This document shows positions 57,161 to 64,000 of a stretch of DNA of 64,000 nucleotides, one piece after another. Origin of the DNA: Scytonema millei VB511283 (lineage in GTDB: Bacteria > Cyanobacteriota > Cyanobacteriia > Cyanobacteriales > Chroococcidiopsidaceae); NCBI RefSeq assembly GCF_000817735.3, contig NZ_JTJC03000017.1, forward strand, positions 372,001 through 436,000, in the 5' to 3' direction. Numbering within the stretch: the first letter of the stretch is position 1; the number at the start of each line of letters is the position of its first letter. The translations under genes were made by a program, and so were the position numbers. The notes under the pieces were generated by a model. That model saw only the letters and a program-made list of their open reading frames with translations. It did no database searches and was not told where the DNA came from.

Positions 57161-57952
57161 CTAGTCAAAATCGCTGCCGACTAACCGCTCGAATTCCCGC
57201 TTGACAATTGTATAACACTCGCAGGAGGAAGCTTCTAGCCCTTCTCGGTCGAGAATAGTCATTTTACCCCGCACGTAGCGGATCAGCCCCGCTTTCTGAA
57301 GAACGCTGGCTGACAAACTGACAGTAGGGCGGCGCACGCCCAGCATTTGCGAGAGAAACTCTTGGGTGAGCGGAAACTCATCTGAACCCACTCGGTCTTG
57401 AGTCATGAGTAACCAGCGGCAAAATCGCTCCTCAACTGAGTGTATGCGATTGCAGGCAGCTATTTGGGAAATCAGGTTAAACAGCGCTTGCGTGTAGCGT
57501 TGCAGCAGATCGTGAAGCGTGCTGCCTGGGATAACTTTATTTTTAAACACATCTACTCTCATCCTCCAAGCCTCGCCAGGAATTTGTGCCATAGCCAGAC
57601 CGGGAATCTTATTAGATCCCAGGAATACGGGGAGACCTACCATTCCCTCATTGCCAACTGTTCCCACTTCAACTGCTGTACCGTCTTCCATCAGCGTCAG
57701 CAAAGAGACTACGCCACTCTTAGGGAAGTAGACATACTCAATAGATTCGTTAGCTGCGTAGAGAGTTTGCTTGAAAGTCAGGGGGACTAATTCCATGTTA
57801 GTCACTAGGCGTTCGTATTCTTCTCTAGGCAAGATAGCTAGAAGCTGATTTTCATCAGCTGGATGGGAATTTTTCGACACCAAAATCAGAAACCTCTTTG
57901 AGCCAGTCTTATCTACATCGATAACTGACAGCATCAATCGAGGACTTCTCAC
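57161..57952 (-). CDS. Crp/Fnr family transcriptional regulator
   Basis: The 263-residue protein has a cyclic-nucleotide-binding-like domain (about 40-160, YFPKSGVVSLLTLMEDGTAVEV, GNEGMVGLPVFLG). The C-terminal HTH (about 200-245) reads LTQEFLSQMLGVRRPTVSLS. The pattern matches a common cyanobacterial Crp subgroup of unknown ligand. An ATG at 57934 would shorten it by six residues; I cannot choose between them. It is divergent from the disrupted cheB gene. Confidence 0.88.
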   Translation of the reverse strand: MRSPRLMLSVIDVDKTGSKRFLILVSKNSHPADENQLLAILPREEYERLVTNMELVPLTFKQTLYAANESIEYVYFPKSGVVSLLTLMEDGTAVEVGTVGNEGMVGLPVFLGSNKIPGLAMAQIPGEAWRMRVDVFKNKVIPGSTLHDLLQRYTQALFNLISQIAACNRIHSVEERFCRWLLMTQDRVGSDEFPLTQEFLSQMLGVRRPTVSLSASVLQKAGLIRYVRGKMTILDREGLEASSCECYTIVKREFERLVGSDFD

Positions 57953-58403
57953 CCAAGATTTATTTAAATGTAAATATTGTAAATAATATATGTAGCTTAG
58001 CTAACATAAAGAATAGAAAATATGTCAGCTAACTGACATAAACATTTTAATCCCTTGTTTGCAGTAGGCGGCGATCGCCCTGGCTTGCCAGGGCGATCGT
58101 AAGAACATCATAGAAAAACTGTGAATAGCAAGCGCGAACATAAAATCTTTTCCCACTTTCCCAATGTTGCGTTTAACGTTGTAGCGATCGCCGCTTCTAA
58201 AGGTGGATTAAATGCAATTAGTCAAATTTTATCCGCCTTACCGTCAGATTTTCCCGCAGCAATTGCGATCGTACAGCACTCGTCTCCCAACTGCCCCAGC
58301 TACTTGGCTGAGATCCTTAGATACCGCACTAGATTGCGGGTGAAAAATGCAGAGACAGGAGAATTGCTGCGTCCAGGAACGGTTTATGTTGCCGTGCCTA
58401 ACA

Positions 58404-59414
58404 ACGTGAGTTCGACGGGGTTAAAAGACAGCAGGAGGAAGAGCAGGTAAGCCTTTGGGTTCTAAATCGAGAGAAGGTTTTCGGGGCAAATAAGTATAAG
58501 CTGTTAATCCAGCTAACAAGTTGACCAGGAAATTCCAGATGCTTCTATGTCGGGAATGCTCGATTTGAGAAATGTTCTTCAGTTGGTCATAAACTGTTTC
58601 AATTAAGGCTCGCTTACGTAAGAGAATTTTGTCGATCAACTTGACCAACTGTTGCTTCATCTTCTTCTTACGCCGTGTAATTAACTCCAAGCCTTGCTGA
58701 TAGAGTTGCTCAAACAATTCCTGAGATATATAACCACGATCGCCAAATAGCTTACCAATTAGGTCTTGGGTTAAGTCCGGCACAGGCTTGCGGTCATCTA
58801 CATTGCCAGGGGTCAGCTTAAAAGCTAGCAACTCGCCTCGGTCATTGATAATTAGGTGCAGCTTAAACCCATAGTGCCACCCGACCGAATTTTTGCTCCA
58901 ACCCACCATGCCTTCAAACACACGATGGCTTCTAGAACGTTTTGGATGACACACCTCAATCGGAGTTGAATCAATGAATGAAATGCCAGTGACTTCTCCC
59001 TTACGGGTCTGTACAAAGCAGCATAACAGCATCAACGACCAAGGCATCAATTCGACAAAACGAGTATAGCTGACTAGATGAGGAAAAGCTTGACGCCAGC
59101 CTGGTAGGACTTGTAGCGTGTAGAATTCTTTAAAAGTACGATATCCCGAGCCATGAAAAGCAATTACTATCGTCATCACCTCACTCAGACTTAAACGAGA
59201 GCGACACAAGCGTTCTCCACAACTTGCCGTCAATAGCATCTGTTGCTGCCAATGTCGTTCAAAGGTTTGATAGAAGTCGTCTACCTCACAAAAAATTTGC
59301 GTCACATCTAGGCGAGATACAATGGTGCTATTCATAACTGAGGCCGAGCGCTGTGTATTTTGAGCATAGGTCTCTTTTTTCTTTTTGGCTCATCTCCCAC
59401 CGTCGAACTCACGT
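58404..59414 (-). mobile_element. IS982-family insertion sequence, 1011 bp
   Basis: The ends are inverted repeats, ACGTGAGTTCGACGG at left and its complement at right (15 of 15 match). Flanking CTAACA at 58398-58403 and 59415-59420 is the target duplication. One transposase gene is inside. Length fits IS982 elements. The intact ends, duplication and gene suggest recent insertion. Confidence 0.92.
58421..59335 (-). CDS. IS982-family transposase
   Basis: The 304-residue DDE transposase has SLSEVMTIVIAFHGSGYRTF near the N-terminus. The catalytic acidic residues are plausible in ISFIDSTPIEV, LFGDRGYIS and IETVYDQLKNI (E at the end), matching DUF772/IS4-like IS982 members. VGWHYGFKLHLIINDRGELL is characteristic. 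The frame is intact, so it is probably active. It is read opposite to the interrupted gene. Confidence 0.94.
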   Translation of the reverse strand: MNSTIVSRLDVTQIFCEVDDFYQTFERHWQQQMLLTASCGERLCRSRLSLSEVMTIVIAFHGSGYRTFKEFYTLQVLPGWRQAFPHLVSYTRFVELMPWSLMLLCCFVQTRKGEVTGISFIDSTPIEVCHPKRSRSHRVFEGMVGWSKNSVGWHYGFKLHLIINDRGELLAFKLTPGNVDDRKPVPDLTQDLIGKLFGDRGYISQELFEQLYQQGLELITRRKKKMKQQLVKLIDKILLRKRALIETVYDQLKNISQIEHSRHRSIWNFLVNLLAGLTAYTYLPRKPSLDLEPKGLPALPPAVF

Positions 59415-59820
59415 CTAACAAGCACTTGGTCGTAAATCCTAGCGGTCAGTTGTCGCTATCGGATGCAGCGAGAGTTAACTTTGTTCGTCCCTCAGCTAAC
59501 GTGCTGTTTCGATCGGTTGCTACAAGTTATCAGAGACGGGCGATCGCTGTAATTTTGAGTGGTAAAGATACTGATGGCTTACTAGGAGTGCTAGCAATTA
59601 AGAAACATGGTGGCATAGCGATCGCCCAAAATGAAGCGACTTGCGAGTGTTTCGATATGCCCAAGGCTGCCATTAATACTGGGAAAGTCGATTTCGTGCT
59701 TCCCCCAAACGCGATCGCCTCCACCCTATACGACTTGGTAATGACACCAAAAGCAGCATAACGGTCGATCGTTGGTAGTTGTTGACCGATAGTCGAAACC
59801 AACAACTAACAACCAACAAC

Positions 59821-60012
59821 TTACTTGCCTTTTTTCCGAGTCACTTCAACTGCTTCTAATTCTGATTGATTGAAAGTAATAAGTTTGTCCCAGTTACCAC
59901 CTTCAAACAACACAGCGACTTTACCATCAGTAATTCTCTGTACTAGCCCTTGATAACCGTAGTAAGTATCGTTAGGGTTCTTAACGCGCACAGTTACACC
60001 TGGCAGAATCAT
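59821..60012 (-). CDS. ndhS: NAD(P)H dehydrogenase-like complex subunit S
   Basis: A 63-residue protein, [30 protein letters not shown], closely matching NdhS, the SH3-like subunit that helps bind ferredoxin in the photosynthetic NDH-1 complex on the thylakoid stroma side. Length and the ending basic tail (VTRKKGK) are typical. Located next to the disrupted cheB gene; transcribed leftwards as a single gene. RBS-like GAGGAAAAGCT precedes the start. Confidence 0.93.
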   Translation of the reverse strand: MILPGVTVRVKNPNDTYYGYQGLVQRITDGKVAVLFEGGNWDKLITFNQSELEAVEVTRKKGK

Positions 60013-60065
60013 AGCTTTTCCTCTTGACTAACACTGATAATTTAAATTTTCGCTTATAAGTGTAG

Positions 60066-60290
60066 TGATGTCAGTTATCAGTTATCAGTTATCAGTTATC
60101 AATGAAGAAAGGGTGTGGGGTGTGGGGTGTGGGGTGTGGGGTGTAGTGAGTGGTGCGTGGTGAAGCGGGCGGAAGCGGAGGTTTCCTCCGCTTTGAAGCC
60201 GCGTCGTGGTGCGTGAGTCATTAATTCTCCTCTGCGCCTCTGCTTCCTCTGCTCTCTTCTTCTCCCTCACCCCTAACTCCTCGCTCCTCG
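60066..60290. repeat. Mixed STRR block
   Basis: TCAGTTA x4 (60071-60098), GGGTGTG repeats (60109-60143) and a GAGGTTTCCTCCGC palindrome with GCCGCGT (60163-60206), related to the one inside dnaX. CTCCTCGC-type units run into the end of rodA. Confidence 0.82.
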
Positions 60291-61544
60291 CCCCTTTCTC
60301 TTTGGACGATGGTTAGCAACGGATTGCACGATGCCGATCGCAATCCAATTCGTTAGCAGTGCCGATCGCCCGTAGCTCATCCAGGGCAAGGGAATTCCCG
60401 TGACTGGTGCAAGCCCAATTGTCATGCTGATATTGACGATGACTTGGAACACTATCATGGAAAATACGCCGATGACGAGAAGGGAACCAAAATCATCTTT
60501 CGCACTTTGGGCAATTAATACCAATCGCAAGCAAATCAACCAAAAGATAAATAGTAAAACAAGGCAGCCAATAAAGCCCCATTCTTCGCCTACTGCTGAA
60601 AAGATAAAGTCCGTATGCTGTTCGGGAATGAAATTGAGTTGGGTTTGCGTGCCTTGGTAAAGTCCTTGTCCCCATAATTGCCCGGAACCAATGGCAATTC
60701 GCGATTGTATTAAATGATAACCGCCGCCAAGAGGATCTTTCTCTGGGTCGAGAAATAAAATGATGCGGTCTTTTTGATAGTCTTTGAGCAATCCCCAGAG
60801 AATGTGTCCTAATTCTCCTGCCAAAAAGTTAATTCCAATCGCTCCAACTGCCGACAACCATCGCCAAGGCATAGTCGCCAGCGCGATCGCTCCCATTGCT
60901 ACTGCCCAGATACACCAAGCTGGTAAATAGACATTAAATAAGACAACTGCCACGATGGGGGAAATTAACAGGATCAGCCAACCAGGATTGACATTACCCC
61001 AATAGAGCATTCCGAGAGTTATTGCCCCAAAAACCAAAGATGTTCCTAAATCTGGCTGTGCGAATACTAAAACCCAAGGCACAGCTGTAACTAACAAAGC
61101 TCGAAGCACGCTAGGAATTTTTCCCGCGCTACGGGATTGTAATAATGCTGCTAGGGTGATAATCATCCCAACTTTGGCAAATTCTGAGGGTTGGAGATTA
61201 AAGCCAGCAACACTAATCCAGCGTTGAGCGCCTTTGGCACTGATTCCAGCTAGCATGACCGCAATCAGAGATACGTTCGTGAAAGCATAAGTCAGCCAGT
61301 GCCAGCGCAGGAGAAAATCGTAGCGACAAAGCGATAGAAAGAAAGCCAATGCCAATCCTACGCCACCAAACAGCCAATGCTGCCACCAATCGGTAATTCC
61401 CTGGTTTAACTCTGCACTACGAATGGAAATACCACCAAATATTGTGATGCCTACAGTCAGCGCCAACAGCCACCAGTCTATCTGTTGCCAAGGGGCAAGC
61501 AGTAATTTCCAAGGAACAGAAAATATGAATCTTTTTAACAGCAT
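60273..61544 (-). CDS. rodA: Rod shape-determining protein RodA (SEDS glycosyltransferase)
   Basis: RodA polymerises lipid II together with a class B PBP at the inner membrane. The 423-residue protein has about ten membrane helices. Family motifs are GAQRWISVAGFNLQPSEFAKVG, LVFAQPDLGTSLVFG, KDRIILFLDPEKDPLGGGYH, IPEQHTDFIFSAVGEEWGF and PLPWMSYGRSALL. The extreme C-terminus (RKGRGARS) is encoded by repeat-like CTCCTCGC sequence. Start ATG 61544. Confidence 0.95.
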   Translation of the reverse strand: MLLKRFIFSVPWKLLLAPWQQIDWWLLALTVGITIFGGISIRSAELNQGITDWWQHWLFGGVGLALAFFLSLCRYDFLLRWHWLTYAFTNVSLIAVMLAGISAKGAQRWISVAGFNLQPSEFAKVGMIITLAALLQSRSAGKIPSVLRALLVTAVPWVLVFAQPDLGTSLVFGAITLGMLYWGNVNPGWLILLISPIVAVVLFNVYLPAWCIWAVAMGAIALATMPWRWLSAVGAIGINFLAGELGHILWGLLKDYQKDRIILFLDPEKDPLGGGYHLIQSRIAIGSGQLWGQGLYQGTQTQLNFIPEQHTDFIFSAVGEEWGFIGCLVLLFIFWLICLRLVLIAQSAKDDFGSLLVIGVFSMIVFQVIVNISMTIGLAPVTGIPLPWMSYGRSALLTNWIAIGIVQSVANHRPKRKGRGARS

Positions 61545-61649
61545 GGACGAGGATTGGGGATAGGGACAAATTACAACTAATTCATGGTTCCCTTTTCATA
61601 GTCTAAATTTAGCTTTTTTCCCTCACTCCTCACTCCTCGTCCCTCACTC

Positions 61650-62720
61650 CTAAGTTAATGCTGCTACCGAGACTTTACCCGCGATCGCCATTGCTACTGC
61701 CATTAAAGCTTTAGCAGAGGCAGATTCAGGCTCAGCAACAACAATGGGAATACCGCGATCGCCTCCTTGACGCAGGGAAATTTCTAATGGGATGCAGCCT
61801 AACAAGGGTACGCCTAGTTCTTTAGCGGTTTTTTCCCCACCACCAGAACCAAAAATGTCGTAGTGTTTATCTGGCGCGTCGGGGGGAATAAAGTAGCTCA
61901 TATTTTCCACAATTCCCAATACTGGAACTTGCATCTGTTGGAACATCCGCAAGCCTTTGCGAGAATCTAACAACGCTACATTTTGGGGTGTCGTGACAAT
62001 CACCGCACCCGCCATCGGTACGGCTTGCGTTAATGTGAGTTGAGCGTCTCCGGTTCCCGGTGGCATGTCTACGATCAGATAATCCAATTCTCCCCACTGG
62101 ACTTGATAGAGAAATTGGCGAATAATCCCATTGAGCATCGGTCCCCGCCAAATGACAGGCTGGTCTTTGTCAATCAGAAAACCCATCGAGACTAACTTCA
62201 CACCGTGATTGAAAACCGGATCGAGAACGTCCCCTTTCTCGCCTTGGCGTACTGCTACCTGTGCTTGTTCTAGTCCCAGCATAGTAGGCGCGTTAGGACC
62301 GTAAATGTCTGCATCCAACAATCCTACTTTTGCCCCCGATTGTGCTAAAGCAACGGCAACGTTGACTGCGACAGTACTTTTACCCACACCACCTTTACCG
62401 CTAGAAATTGCCAAAATATTTTTCACTCCAGCAATTCCCGTGCGATCGGGTAAACCTTTCTGTTGCGGTGTTTCTGCTGTTACGTCTACCGCAACTTCCG
62501 TGACTCCTGGTAGCTGCTTGACAGCTTTTTGGCAGTCTTCAACAATAAACTCTCGTAACGGGCAAGCTGGAGTTGTCAAGACCAAAGTGAAGCTGACTTT
62601 GCCATTGTCAATTTTGACATTGCGAATCATGTTCAGTTCCACTAGGCTTTTGCGGAGTTCTGGATCTTGCACGGGGCGCAAAACTTCTAATACGGAGCTG
62701 GTACTAAGGGTATCGAGCAT
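61650..62720 (-). CDS. Mrp/ApbC-type Fe-S cluster carrier ATPase
   Basis: The protein has about 356 residues. The N-terminal DUF59/MIP18 domain (about 5-85, VLEVLRPVQDPELRKSLVEL) is followed by a P-loop NTPase with the deviant Walker A ISSGKGGVGKSTVAVNVA. DYLIVDMPPGTGDAQLTLTQ is characteristic of Mrp. In E. coli and plastids (HCF101) relatives insert or move Fe-S clusters; here the target is unknown. The start ATG 62720 is preferred over GTG 62732. Cytoplasmic. Confidence 0.94.
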   Translation of the reverse strand: MLDTLSTSSVLEVLRPVQDPELRKSLVELNMIRNVKIDNGKVSFTLVLTTPACPLREFIVEDCQKAVKQLPGVTEVAVDVTAETPQQKGLPDRTGIAGVKNILAISSGKGGVGKSTVAVNVAVALAQSGAKVGLLDADIYGPNAPTMLGLEQAQVAVRQGEKGDVLDPVFNHGVKLVSMGFLIDKDQPVIWRGPMLNGIIRQFLYQVQWGELDYLIVDMPPGTGDAQLTLTQAVPMAGAVIVTTPQNVALLDSRKGLRMFQQMQVPVLGIVENMSYFIPPDAPDKHYDIFGSGGGEKTAKELGVPLLGCIPLEISLRQGGDRGIPIVVAEPESASAKALMAVAMAIAGKVSVAALT

Positions 62721-62861
62721 GACATTCTTCACTCTCTAAGGCTGCTTTGCTATCTATTTGCATCTTAGCGGTCAGCGTAGAGTGAAAGTCGATCCATCCC
62801 CAAGGCTTTGTCAATGGTGTGAATGGTGAAATGGTTATGTGTCAGGCGGATTTATCGCCAA

Positions 62862-63659
62862 TTACAACCAGCCGCGCAGCCAGTAAATGACAATTCCGAT
62901 GTATTCTTTGAGAGTTTGAGTGAATAAAAATAAACTGCTAGCATCTGGTAACAGGCTCAGTAATTTAGCTTCGGGCGAACTCGCTAATTCTTGAAACTCT
63001 TGGGTAGAAACTTGAAAATCAGTCGGAGCCGGAATAGCAGTTATTCCCAAACGTTTAAAGATTGACAGCGATCGCGGCATATGCATTGCTGAAGTGACCA
63101 ATAAAATCTGGCGAATACCTTGCTGTGTCAGAATTTGACGCACGTTAACTGCATTTTCGTAAGTATTTCGAGATTTGGGTTCCTTAACTATTGCCGATTC
63201 TGGTACGCCCATGTTCTTCAATAACGCTGACATATCAGTTGCTTCAGCAGAATCATTCCCATACCACTCAATTCGTCCTCCACTGAGAATTATTACAGGT
63301 GCTTTGTTCTGCTGATAGAGATAAGCAGCATAGAGGAGGCGATCGCCCCCTTCAGTCACCTCTACAGTCGGGCGCGGTGGTGTGGACGTTCTGGTGACAC
63401 CACCCAAAACCACGATAGCCTCGGCAGTTGGTACGGGATTGAGTGGCAAATTCTGCCACTCTAGCGATCGCGCGAAAGAACGAGCAGCCCAGCTATTACC
63501 CCCTACCAATAAAATTATGAGAGCAAGGGCAATTGCGATCGCCGCGCCGCGCGTTTTTTTACCCCACAACAACAGCACCAACCCCACCACCAGCAGCACG
63601 CAGGCTATTCCCAGCGGGTAGAGAAATAGTGGTAGCAGTTTCGACAGGAAGAGAAACAT
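62862..63659 (-). CDS. YdcF/SanA/ElyC family envelope protein (DUF218)
   Basis: The 265-residue protein has two N-terminal membrane helices (about 8-31 and 37-54). The DUF218 domain begins AEAIVVLGGVTRTSTPPRPT, includes VIILSGGRIEW, and ends TSAMHMPRSLSIFKRLG, with SRNTYENAVNV characteristic. ElyC members affect peptidoglycan and lipid-carrier handling, but no catalytic activity is established. It is on the same strand as mrp and rodA. Confidence 0.9.
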   Translation of the reverse strand: MFLFLSKLLPLFLYPLGIACVLLVVGLVLLLWGKKTRGAAIAIALALIILLVGGNSWAARSFARSLEWQNLPLNPVPTAEAIVVLGGVTRTSTPPRPTVEVTEGGDRLLYAAYLYQQNKAPVIILSGGRIEWYGNDSAEATDMSALLKNMGVPESAIVKEPKSRNTYENAVNVRQILTQQGIRQILLVTSAMHMPRSLSIFKRLGITAIPAPTDFQVSTQEFQELASSPEAKLLSLLPDASSLFLFTQTLKEYIGIVIYWLRGWL

Positions 63660-63688
63660 TGGAGTGGTGATTGGTAGTTGGTAGTTGT

Positions 63689-63784
63689 TGGTTGACAGTT
63701 GACGGTTGACGGTTGACGGTTGACGGTTGACGGTTGACGGTTGACGCTGGCGCTACATTGCGTGAAGACGGTTGACGGTTGACA
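63689..63784. repeat. GGTTGAC heptamer array
   Basis: About nine GGTTGAC copies, interrupted at 63747-63768 by GCTGGCGCTACATTGCGTGA, then two more. Same heptamer as the 15938-16135 array. Confidence 0.9.
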
Positions 63785-63838
63785 CTTCCCAGCTCTCCTG
63801 CTCCTCTGCTCCCTCTGCTCTCTTCTTTCCTTATCCCC

Positions 63839-64000
63839 TCACTCCTCACTCCTCACCCCTTCAAAAGGCTGTGTCGTATCAATCGTGGTAACGTAGGGCT
63901 TTTCAGTGTCGGTAAAAGGCTCAGCAGTGGCTTGTTGGGACTCTAATAAGTCAACGGTAGCATCGGCAATGTCTCCGGTACGCTGTTGCAGTCGCTGACG
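63839..64000 (-). CDS. 3' end of an unidentified gene
   Basis: The minus-strand frame is open from the window edge to a TGA at 63839-63841. The visible 53 residues (RQRLQQRTGDIADATVDLLE..., TDTEKPYVTTIDTTQPFEG) are hydrophilic and helical then extended. The last residues (VRSEE) and the stop are encoded by CACTCCT repeats, so this C-terminus is also repeat-trimmed. No family assignment is possible. Confidence 0.5.
   Translation of the reverse strand, partial: RQRLQQRTGDIADATVDLLESQQATAEPFTDTEKPYVTTIDTTQPFEGVRSEE

Larger units (their letters stand above)
58121..59761 (+). pseudogene. CheB-type methylesterase gene split by an IS element
   Basis: The two fragments, 58121-58403 and 59421-59761, join exactly in frame once the IS and one 6-bp duplication are removed. 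The result is a 207-residue CheB catalytic domain with a GTG start and no receiver. The restored junction reads VYVAVPNKHLVVNPSG. The catalytic Ser (IAASKGG), His (IVQHSSP) and Asp (LSGKDTDG) are all present, so the gene was functional until insertion. As a stand-alone CheB domain it would deamidate or demethylate receptors. In the present state only the first 94 codons are read before the frame enters the IS. Confidence 0.9.

Overview
The window is cyanobacterial chromosome. The octamer GCGATCGC (HIP1) recurs throughout, and the genes include ndhS, a Calvin-cycle type class II aldolase, a plastid ycf52-like acetyltransferase, cbiD, cobM and large hybrid histidine kinases. Intergenic spaces are full of heptamer and nonamer tandem repeats (STRR) of the kind common in Nostoc- and Chroococcidiopsis-type genomes. 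A Chroococcidiopsis- or Nostocales-like host is an inference from this texture. Most of the window is ordinary housekeeping sequence; few genes look recently acquired apart from one IS982-type insertion.

Layout. 1-2.1 kb: an HTH protein that may be HetZ-related, then a protein with a GspE/PilB-like N-terminus. 2.2-11 kb: M61 peptidase, nitrilase, aldolase, tRNA-Lys, GNAT, alpha/beta hydrolase, small conserved proteins and a LapA-like membrane protein. 10.6-13.5 kb: ubiX overlapping an RNase II/R-family gene whose catalytic aspartates appear to be missing. 14-25.7 kb: hypothetical, clpP, a DUF255 protein, dnaX, a GT2 glycosyltransferase, cbiD, guaA. 25.7-33 kb: a dense repeat block, an HxlR regulator divergent from a quinone-type oxidoreductase, tRNA-Arg, MIF, flavin reductase, cobM, lgt, pepA, aroK. 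33-39.4 kb: an exported TPR protein, a Ser/Thr kinase with a proline-rich linker, a short membrane peptide gene, a response regulator.

40.3-46.9 kb is the accessory locus of most interest. Six nearly identical tandem genes encode 86-88 residue proteins with a double-glycine leader and a cysteine-free ~63-residue mature part. They are followed by a seventh, divergent leader peptide, an HlyD-type adaptor, a C39-peptidase ABC transporter (C20/H96/D112 present) and an eighth leader peptide. No modification enzyme or immunity gene is visible. The layout resembles double-glycine peptide secretion systems, including the cyanobacterial biofilm-promoting EbfG/PteB type.

47-64 kb: murD, two Crp/Fnr regulators, two hybrid histidine kinases (one with about seven tandem HAMP-type units and a degenerate receiver), a HAS-barrel-like protein, a stand-alone CheB gene split by an IS982-type element, ndhS, rodA, mrp, a YdcF-family protein and the 3' end of an unidentified gene.

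A genome-wide theme is that the same repeat sequences that fill intergenic spaces also sit in frame inside conserved genes (dnaX, cbiD, murD, a histidine kinase, the DUF255 gene). They also supply the last codons of others (aroK, the HxlR gene, rodA).
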